From Spisula solida (lineage: Eukaryota > Mollusca > Bivalvia > Venerida > Mactridae), in NCBI GenBank assembly GCA_947247005.1, contig OX365945.1, positions 18,544,501 through 18,608,500 on the forward strand: 64,000 bases of DNA, in the 5' to 3' direction. The notes under the pieces were generated by a model that worked only from the letters and a program-made list of their open reading frames with translations, did no database searches and was not told where the DNA came from. Made by a program: the position numbers and the translations under genes. Positions 1 to 64,000 of this stretch are shown one piece after another. Positions within the stretch are counted from its first letter, which is position 1; each line of letters begins with the position of its first letter.

Positions 1-849
1 CACTGCTGTGGACCGTATGTTCTTTTATTGCCTTATTCTGGGCAATGTTTGCGGAATTAATACTTTTAGGAAATTGTGTCTATATCTGTCCATTGGCCAC
101 TTGAAAGCAGCATTCTGGTCGCACAGATTGAATCGAGAGGAAATTGAGTAGTTGTGCGTGAATCAGATAACATTCATTTCTGCATCTAAATGTTGGCATT
201 GTGAAAGAAACGTGATAAGTTCGTCGTCTTGTTCATTTGCCGTATTTCTTGGTCTTTTAAGTAGAATCTAGCCAGTCTCTTTGTAAAATATCTGTCTTAA
301 TTCTGTGCTTCTGTTAGCATTCATTTGACTAAAACTTTAATGCAAACAATTGCAATGCCTGTCACCTGTTGTCATCTATGTGATGTTAACTCTCCGGAGG
401 ACTCTGAAGTGATCACAATATTAACCCAGTCCTAATAAAACCTGGTCACCATGTTTGATACTGCCAGGGTAAGCTTATTTTCAAACTAGGTTTAACACCT
501 AGCCAAAATAAAGTATACACAAACTTGTTAAAACTCTAGTTTTGACCCAATCTTGATGAAAAGGGGTCATAATGTTTGTCTCAGTATATTCGTATAGGCC
601 AAGTACTGGTCAATGACAATTAAGGGAGTTACGTCATTGAAAGGGCTGTACTGGTAGAAGTTTAGAAGGTGGCTTAGATACAATACTTCTTTACTTAGTC
701 CTTTTCGTCCCCGATGGGACATAAGGCTGCTACATGATACAATACTGTAGAATTCAAATGTTTCCACTGTAAGAATTTTTTTAAGCCAATGGATGGTAAA
801 ATGTTTGTTTGGTTTGGTTTGACAAATTGTTGATAAAATGCCTTCCAGG

Positions 850-993
850 GGTGATATTCAGTATTGATCTTACTTGACTTAAGGATAAGGACAACCAATC
901 ATATCACACCATACTAAACACTTGGTCAGTAACAGGTGATATGATTGGCTATCCTTATTCTCAAATTAAATAAGATCAATATTGAATACCACC
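850..993. mobile_element. Hairpin MITE, family A
   Basis: Almost the whole 144 bases form an imperfect inverted repeat, starting GGTGATATTCAGTATTGATC and ending with its complement near 993. The arms read toward each other around CTTGGTCAGTAACAGG. A relative with the same right arm lies at 50608-50726, so this is a dispersed family. No coding capacity. Confidence 0.75.
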
Positions 994-2408
994 GCAGAAC
1001 TATAGTGCAAACTTAGATTAAATTGTCTCATCCCCTGCAATGTTTACCCTGTGGTTGTGTATGTTGGAATGGTGAGTGAATTAAATGTGAAGTTTTCTAG
1101 ATCAATTGCCAGGACGAAATCTCGGGAGGTCATTGTACGCAGAATTAGATAAATCAGCTTAGATTGTTGGCAATTAAAGGATTTGTGTGGGAGAATAAAG
1201 AATAAGGCTAAATAAGTTAGCTTTCTATTCATTTGCTAATTGTTACCCGAAGCTTGCTATTGCTCCTTAAAAGTGTCGGAATGATCGGATAGCTGGTTTT
1301 GTGTTCAATTGACTGTTGAATATAAAACGTCTCTGTGGCAGAGTGATTTAGGCATTCGCCTTCTGTGCCTGAGGTCGGGTACGGGATGTTAGGGGATCTA
1401 ATCCCAACAAGGAGCTAATTACATTAGGCTAATGATCATCGTTTAATTATGCCAAAGTTTTATCATAGATAACGATGAGCGTATACCCAACTATAGCTAC
1501 TGTGGTAGCTAGCCCAAGGTTTGGACTGATATGGTCAGTTGGTGACTATCTTAAAAAAAATGCCTGCAATGTTCTTGCTTAAAGGATAGGAATCTAGAGG
1601 TACTGTTATCAGAATAGAGGTGCACATGTCTCGTAAGTCAAATTTGCCCACAGTGGCCCTTTAATTCAATAAAGGGTGGACACTTTTTAGAAAACTTTAC
1701 TAACATTTTGATGACTGTTTATGTTTGGACTAAGTTGAGATTCAACTACACTAAATCTTGTGTGGCTCATAATTAAAGCTACGTGTGAACCATGACATTT
1801 ATAGAATTGAAATCTATGTAAATTAATCGCCCACAGTATTAAAGACCTGTTGCATGACCTCCTTGCGTAACTGACTCTTTAATTAAAAGTTCAGTACTCT
1901 CATTATAAGTAATGACTACATCAGATTTCATTGATACAAATATAGTCCGTAATTAAACTTTCTAAATAATTCTTCTAGAGCAACTTAACCCAGATGCACC
2001 CATGATTGATGGTGAAGTTAGAACCAATGTGTGACTAAACATTTCCTATAAATGATTACTTTGAGATCATAAAAGGAAACTGCATTCTTAATGAACCTGA
2101 TTAAGTTAGAGCTTTGTGTCTATTATTGTCATGAAAATAGTTAATAAAAACTGGAATTAAGATTGTGACTTTGTTACCCGATTGGGAAGTGTGTGATATC
2201 ATATTTATCTCACATAACGTGGAGCAAATTACTTTATTTAATACTGACAAAGAAGATTTTAAACCAATTATCTGTGTAGTGAAATAAATTACAAATTAGA
2301 AACATTTTTATCATGATCCCCTCACCTACTTTATTACCTTTAATACTGGCAGTGGGTTTAGCTACCAATATTTGGTTTTCAAATCAGCAATACGTCTTAT
2401 TTGAAACT

Positions 2409-2557
2409 GGCCTTTTCAACTTGGCTGTTTCATGGAGCAGGCTATAGTCTGGTTCCCATCCCCAATATTACAGTACTAATTTAGTTCTACTACTGTATTG
2501 TTAGAAACAGGAACCGATCTATAACCTGCTCCGAGGAACAGCCCAGTCGAAAAGGCC
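2409..2557. mobile_element. Hairpin MITE, family B
   Basis: The arms begin GGCCTTTTCAACTTGGCTG and end in the complementary CAGCCCAGTCGAAAAGGCC. They pair imperfectly for about 50 bases each. The element at 14128-14278 has the same arms, showing mobility. Non-autonomous, superfamily not assigned. Confidence 0.72.
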
Positions 2558-2656
2558 AATTATGTGAACTCCAATTCATTGACTTTTCCAGTATAAATTT
2601 GATTAAGTAACTTAATTTGTTGTACTCTATTTGTGTATAACTTTGATCTATTTCAG

Positions 2657-59208
<56,552 letters not shown>

Positions 59209-59324
59209 TACTCACTGTCATCATAGGTCATCTGTATATCTTTCATTTACTATATATTTATATAAACAATATCATTTGTAGCTGTCTCACGGTGTGTAAG
59301 CACTCCTGTAATGGTGAGATAGGA

Positions 59325-59655
59325 GGCGAGGTTAGTAGACTGAGCTAATAGGAGGCGGAGTTTATACCAAGAGCAAGTAGGAGGTGGAGTTTATACACCA
59401 AGCTCATAGGAGGCGGAGTTTATACATCAAGCCCATAGGAGGTGGAGTTTATAAACCGAGCATGTAGGAGGCACAGTACACCGAGCATGTAGGAGGCTGA
59501 GTTTATACTCTGAACGCTTAGGAGGCGTAGGTTATACTCCAAGCCCATAGGAGACAGAGTTTATATACAGTGCATGTAGGAGGCTGAGTTTATACTCTGA
59601 ACGCATAGGAGGCGGAGTTTATACACGGAGCCCATAGGAGGCGGGGTTTATACGC
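59325..59655. repeat. Minisatellite, about 28-base units x 12
   Basis: Degenerate units of TAGGAGGCGGAGTTTATACA then CCGAGCCCA. Starts about 120 bases after the stop codon, so it probably lies in the 3' UTR. Confidence 0.88.
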
Positions 59656-59990
59656 AGTGCATAGCCATACTGTAACAAAATATACATTCTAAATACCACA
59701 AGGTTACCTGTGAAATTTTACACTTTAAACCATTAGGGTACTTAATATTAATGAAAGTTACATAGGCCTTAATGAATTAATTCCTAGATTACCATCCCCT
59801 CTGGCTATCTAGTTTCAGGGGTTCTACCATTCTGCGTTAATTAGGAATTACAGATTTAAGGGTTCTGGCATGTGTAATTATCATATGAAGGAAATATCGT
59901 GATTTTTACTGTGCAGATGGCATTTAGCCTTGTCTTGGTACATCCAAAGTTTTTTCCATAACTTGATTTCTATTCCATTTGTTTCTTTTA

Positions 59991-60275
59991 GCTCACCTGA
60001 GCATGAAGTGCATACTGGTGAGCTATTAGGATAGGTGGTTGTCTTGCCTCGGCGCCTGTCAATAATTCCTTAAAATAACTTTTTCTCCTAAACCAAACCA
60101 ATTGATCAAATTTAATGCAACTTCACAGAAATGATCATTGAGTGATCCTCTTTGAAAGTTGTTCTAATTAGGTCACAGGAGCTAAAAATGGATTCAAAAA
60201 TTGAAAACTTAAAAAACCACTCTCAATTTAAATGGTGGTGAGCGATAGAGGGCCTTCTGGGTCCTCTTGTTAAAA
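59991..60275. repeat. AGCTCACC-edge interspersed repeat
   Basis: Starts TTAGCTCACCTGAGCATGAA, with GGTGAGCTA soon after forming a hairpin, and ends GGGCCTTCTGGGTCCTCTTG. Related edges occur at 27239, 31588 and 37205. Confidence 0.7.
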
Positions 60276-60414
60276 ACAACTAAAGTTGTCTTTAGTTGAA
60301 ACCTCTGCCTAGAACCCCCTATAAGTTTCAAGATTGAAAATGTCTGTGCAGTTAAGAACATAAGTTTTCATGTCATCTGGACCTCAGTAAACTTTAAAAT
60401 TTGAACGGTCTAGG

Positions 60415-60420
60415 AATAAA
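60415..60420 (+). terminator. Candidate polyadenylation signal AATAAA
   Basis: First AATAAA found after the stop codon. Other candidates are ATTAAA at 60718 and AATAAA at 61424, the latter inside a MITE. Without transcript data the choice is a guess. Confidence 0.3.
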
Positions 60421-61273
60421 TTAGTAATGCCATAATGTCTTGAGTAATATAGTAAACTGAATTCCAATCTTCTTGGTCATATAGATACCAGGTATAATGT
60501 TTGCCAGTAGGTTGGTTAGTCTAGATGTGTAACTAATGTGGATCTTGATTATTAAGAATGATAATAATCATTGAATGTATAGGTAACTAGAAAAGTGAAT
60601 TAAATAGTTGTAATATTGAAGTTTTATTATTCATTTTCTTACCAAGTGAATTTGATTAGTTCATGATTTTTAATTGGAAACTTGTAAAATTTATGTTACA
60701 TCACACTAGTATTTTATATTAAAGGCATTTACATACTTTTTCTCCAAACCTTTACTCCATACATACGTCTATTAATGTCCATATCTCATAATCCATTATA
60801 AATGATTTCCAATATTGAGTATGGAGGGGGGACAATCTAATTACAGAAGTTGAATTGACAGCCTTATTAAGGGAGATCATTCTTGATATTTGTCCCCAAA
60901 AGCTGCACATGAGATTTTGAATACATTCTAATTATCTTTATGAGAATAGTTGAGCATGTATGGAGTAACGAGTTAAAGGGCATTATTTTATTGTTAGTGT
61001 GTATTATAATCAAATTATTTATAGACAGTGCATTTTTTTCTGATTTAAGTATACCGATTTAAGTTTCTCTTGATACAGGCGAGACATGGCAGTTCTGTTC
61101 TCCATGTTAGGGAGAGGTGAGAAAGGGGTGTGGCATTTTTTGTACATAGTTTAGGGTTGTTTTTTATATTTTAAGCAGCTAAATACATCTAAATTTTATT
61201 CACAATTTGTTAGCTGGGTAAAATGTTATAGATGATGTATGATGTCAGTTTCAGCTTCCATCCATTTTATATA

Positions 61274-61507
61274 CAGGGTGTTAAAAAAGTTTGTTCTCAA
61301 TGTTTAAGTCAATAGTTTAGTTTTTTCTGATTTCAGAATAACGTAAAATTTTCAGGTTAAATTCCAGAAAGTTTTACCATTGTTCTAATATTTCGAGCAT
61401 TAAATGAAACTATTTGTGTAAGAAATAAAGATTGTACACTATGTTCATAGCTCAGATAAAATATAGTATGAATTTATATTTTGAGAACAAACTTTTTGAA
61501 CCTCCTG
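61274..61507. mobile_element. Mariner-like MITE
   Basis: Starts CAGGGTGTTAAAAAAGTTTG and ends CAAACTTTTTGAACCTCCTG. The inverted ends are about 27 bases with few mismatches, flanked by TA (61272-61273, 61508-61509). 234 bases, non-coding. Confidence 0.85.
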
Positions 61508-61764
61508 TACATGTCTGTTACACATTGTTAAATGTTTCACCTCAGAGTTCATGTGCTGATAATACCAGCAAAAATTTCTTGTCATTATTATATTATGTTG
61601 TAAGTTAACATGAGATGTCATAAGAGAAAGTCATGCAATCATACCATTAAGTTCTACAAATAAGCGAACACAACTTCATATTAATACCATTAATTTAAAT
61701 TTTCCAGTCTGCTTTCTACAAAGAATTTCTTAAAGATTCGAAGCAATGTGCTTTGCTAATATAA

Positions 61765-61935
61765 ACCAATTCGCTGTATGACTTATTGGAACTTCAATAT
61801 ACAATTCAACTTGTATGACCTCCTGCAAGCAAAAGCACCTGTAACGTCCGGTCACTGTATGACTTACTAGGATACTATATAATTCAATGTGTATGACTTA
61901 TTGCGATAACCAGATATTGACTGGTTTATACGCTA
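61765..61935. repeat. Dispersed repeat, copy 2
   Basis: Relative of 2915-3075; shares CCGGTCACTGTATGA and GTGTATGACTTATTGCGATA. Confidence 0.65.
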
Positions 61936-62557
61936 TGGGAACCCTCTAAAATACATAACAAGCTACATGTATTGTCCTTCCACTGTGAGTATCATATGCA
62001 TACATCTACAAACACAACATTGTTATTAAAATCTGCAAAATTTGAAACATACACAAATTCATGCTTTTACAGTATCCTGGCTACTTTGCTAGTGTATTGT
62101 ATTTAGGGGAATTAACCGTTAATTGTTGATCTATTTAAAACTTAATGAAATAGTAGTTTTTCATGAATTTAAACATTGGCAATTTCTTTCAAGGAGCTGA
62201 ACTTCAGACAACTATTCATTTGGAGTTGACCATTCTTTATGGTCCATAATCTCTTACTGATACTGGTGACTGTAGTGATATAGGTCCTTTTAGAGTATAT
62301 AATATGTTATGCTTAAAAGACCATCACAATACGGTCACTTTTGCATGCAGAATGGTATTTGGTGGTCTTATAGCTCCCATACATTATTTCTTCATTTCTG
62401 TAACTATCATTTATTATATTAAAGTATTACTCATGTGTGAGATGTTTATTCATTGTGTATATGTATGTATATATACATTATGTATATATGTGTAGAATTT
62501 TGCTCACTATTTGTACTTACTTGATGTGAAACCGTCTTACATTGAATCTGTTAGTCT

Positions 62558-62768
62558 GAGTTAGGATTGCCCCTCTCCCAGTCTGAGTTAGGATTGACCC
62601 TCTCCCAGTCTGAGTTAGGATTGCCCCTCTCCCAGTCTGAGTTAGGATTGCCCCTCTCCCAGTCTGAGTTAGGATTGCCCCTCACTCAGTCATTGAGTTA
62701 TGACTGCCCCTCACTCAGTCTTGAGTTATGACTGCCCCTCACTCAGTCTTGAGTTATGATTGCCCCTG
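62558..62768. repeat. Minisatellite, about 28-base units x 8
   Basis: Units of AGTCTGAGTTAGGATTGCCC then CTCTCCC; the later units change to CTCACTCAGTCTTGAGTTATG. Confidence 0.9.
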
Positions 62769-63619
62769 AAGGCAGCATTTAGTGAAAGCTTATTATATTT
62801 CTTTGATGTGGGCTTTCCTTACATATTAATATAAAAGTTTGTAGTTTTAGAATAGTTTGATACTTGTAAAATTAGAATTACATTTGTACTTACTTTACTT
62901 AACCCTATTTGCACTGTTCAGTGCATAAGGCTTCCACAGCTGCTTCCGATCTGCATCTGTTCTGGGCTTTCCTCTCTGTTGATGTTAGAATTATAGACTT
63001 CTTATTTAGTTCGAATCTTAAGAAGGTATGTCCCGATTTTCATGTACGGGTATATTCCACGCTTCATCACTTACAACATGACATCTTCTGTTTATAATCT
63101 TATTTCCTTAGGTACATACATAACGCCATGATTACACATTGTCATATATAATAGGTATAAATGTATGATTAATGATACGTTCAGATTGTCATAGTGTTTA
63201 TAACTACCGGATATCAGTCATTACAAGTCAGTGCAATATTTATTTTTTATTTCGTTTGTTGATTTTTTGTTGATGAAAAAATGAAGGTGCTTGTAATTTT
63301 ATTGTTTTATCACTTTTACGGTTTTAATGTATGTTTGTCTTTATTAAAGCATTTATGTCGCTATGAATACAGTTGCTGTTATATAAAAAATGTTAATACG
63401 ATGGTGTGGTTGTTTCTGTGTAACCATGGCAACTGTTTAAATGCTTTGTTTTTCTATGTTTGATGCTTTAACCTTTTACTCCATAGATAGCTCAATTCAC
63501 GTACCTTTCCTATGTTCTTCACACAATTCTCTTTCATTCGAAGCAGGAGGTCATAGGCCAATAAGGCAGGGATAAAACCAAATGACCACACACTTGGATT
63601 GTCAATCGCAAAAAATATA

Positions 63620-63770
63620 TATATGGGAGGCAATCAAATTACATAGACTTCCTACAAAGGGAGATCATTCATGATATTTGTCACAAAAAGCTGCACATGA
63701 GAATGTGTTTACATTCTAGGCAATCTTTTATCACAATAGTTTGATGTGTATGGAGTAAAGGGTTAATAGG
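63620..63770. repeat. Dispersed repeat, relative of 60825-60980
   Basis: Both share AAGGGAGATCATTC, AAAAGCTGCACATGAGA and TGTATGGAGTAA stretches in the same order. Confidence 0.7.
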
Positions 63771-64000
63771 TAGGAAATGAATAAATCAGCAGTCATTTAT
63801 GGAATAACGTATGATAGTATGAGTTTGTCAGACTTGTTTCGGCGATTGTCAGACTTGTTTCGGCGATATTGTCAGATTGTTGACACATACAGTATCAAAA
63901 ATATCATGATTCTATGGAAACAATTTGCTTTTGTTCATGTATCATGTATTCTGTATAGTAATTTAGAAAATAATATAGTGTGTTTTGATTACCGTTAATT

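Larger units (their letters stand above)
1..2656 (+). other. Upstream intron (partial)
   Basis: No coding exon was found here on either strand. It holds two hairpin elements (850-993, 2409-2557) and a possible tRNA-SINE remnant near 1331-1560 with an A-box-like stretch and a poor B box. The rest is AT-rich unique sequence. The exon encoding the end of the PH domain must lie further left. Confidence 0.7.
59209..64000 (+). other. 3' UTR and downstream flank
   Basis: No second gene was recognised. It holds two minisatellites (59325-59655, 62558-62768), an AGCTCACC element (59991-60275), a mariner-like MITE (61274-61507), dispersed repeats (61765-61935; 60825-60980 paired with 63620-63770) and a SINE tail (about 63535-63610). 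The true 3' end of the mRNA is uncertain. Confidence 0.65.

Noticed and set aside
1..2656. PH-domain exon of PLCB
   Set aside because: No segment with a suitable donor of the right phase and PLC-like sequence (such as the block before ITRTFASG) was found on reading, so it was not reported.
61081..61120. Possible alternative terminal exon (acceptor TTGATACAG, donor AGAG|GTGAGA)
   Set aside because: Splice-like edges exist, but the translated segment has no PLCB similarity and no downstream partner was found.

Overview
The window is eukaryotic, intron-rich and AT-rich. It holds most of one plus-strand gene: a phospholipase C beta of the PLCB4 / Drosophila NorpA type. Twenty-four constitutive coding exons plus one alternative exon lie between 2657 and 59208. 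They join in one open frame of 1017 residues, and every intron has GT..AG ends with matching phases. The PH domain and first EF-hand residues lie upstream of the window. Residue numbers below count from the first complete codon (Ile1). The tRNA-derived SINEs, many small terminal-inverted-repeat elements and long minisatellites resemble a molluscan, probably bivalve, genome. That assignment is inference from repeat style and protein similarity; the species is not determined.

Layout of the protein: EF-hand region (exons 1-4), catalytic X domain (exons 5-9), acidic and serine-rich X-Y linker (exons 10-12 and the start of 13), Y domain (13-16), C2 domain (16-18), proximal C-terminal helix and linker (19), long coiled-coil Gq-interacting tail (20-24) ending in the PDZ-ligand-like sequence ETDV. 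The PI-PLC catalytic residues are present. The enzyme would cleave PIP2 to IP3 and diacylglycerol downstream of Gq, as in invertebrate phototransduction.

Two features stand out. First, the Y-domain exon carrying the substrate-binding serine exists as two 85-base versions (46621-46705 and 48935-49019) with the same phases. Including both or neither breaks the frame, so they look like a mutually exclusive exon pair. Second, exon-intron junctions have been duplicated again and again: donors of exons 1, 5, 9 and 13, and acceptors of exons 8 and 13. At exon 9 the donor is the core of a 26-base minisatellite of about 22 copies. At exon 13 the true acceptor is simply the last unit of a 2.6-kb AT-rich array.

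The introns hold minisatellites (notably 20.9-22.8, 32.8-34.6 and 42.6-45.2 kb), SINEs (one with a perfect 14-base target duplication), pogo-like, mariner-like, hAT-like and Harbinger-like non-autonomous elements, and a perfect 54-base-arm hairpin at 54691-54822. No second protein gene, convincing functional tRNA, rRNA or CRISPR array was found. After 59208 the sequence appears to be 3' UTR and intergenic DNA.
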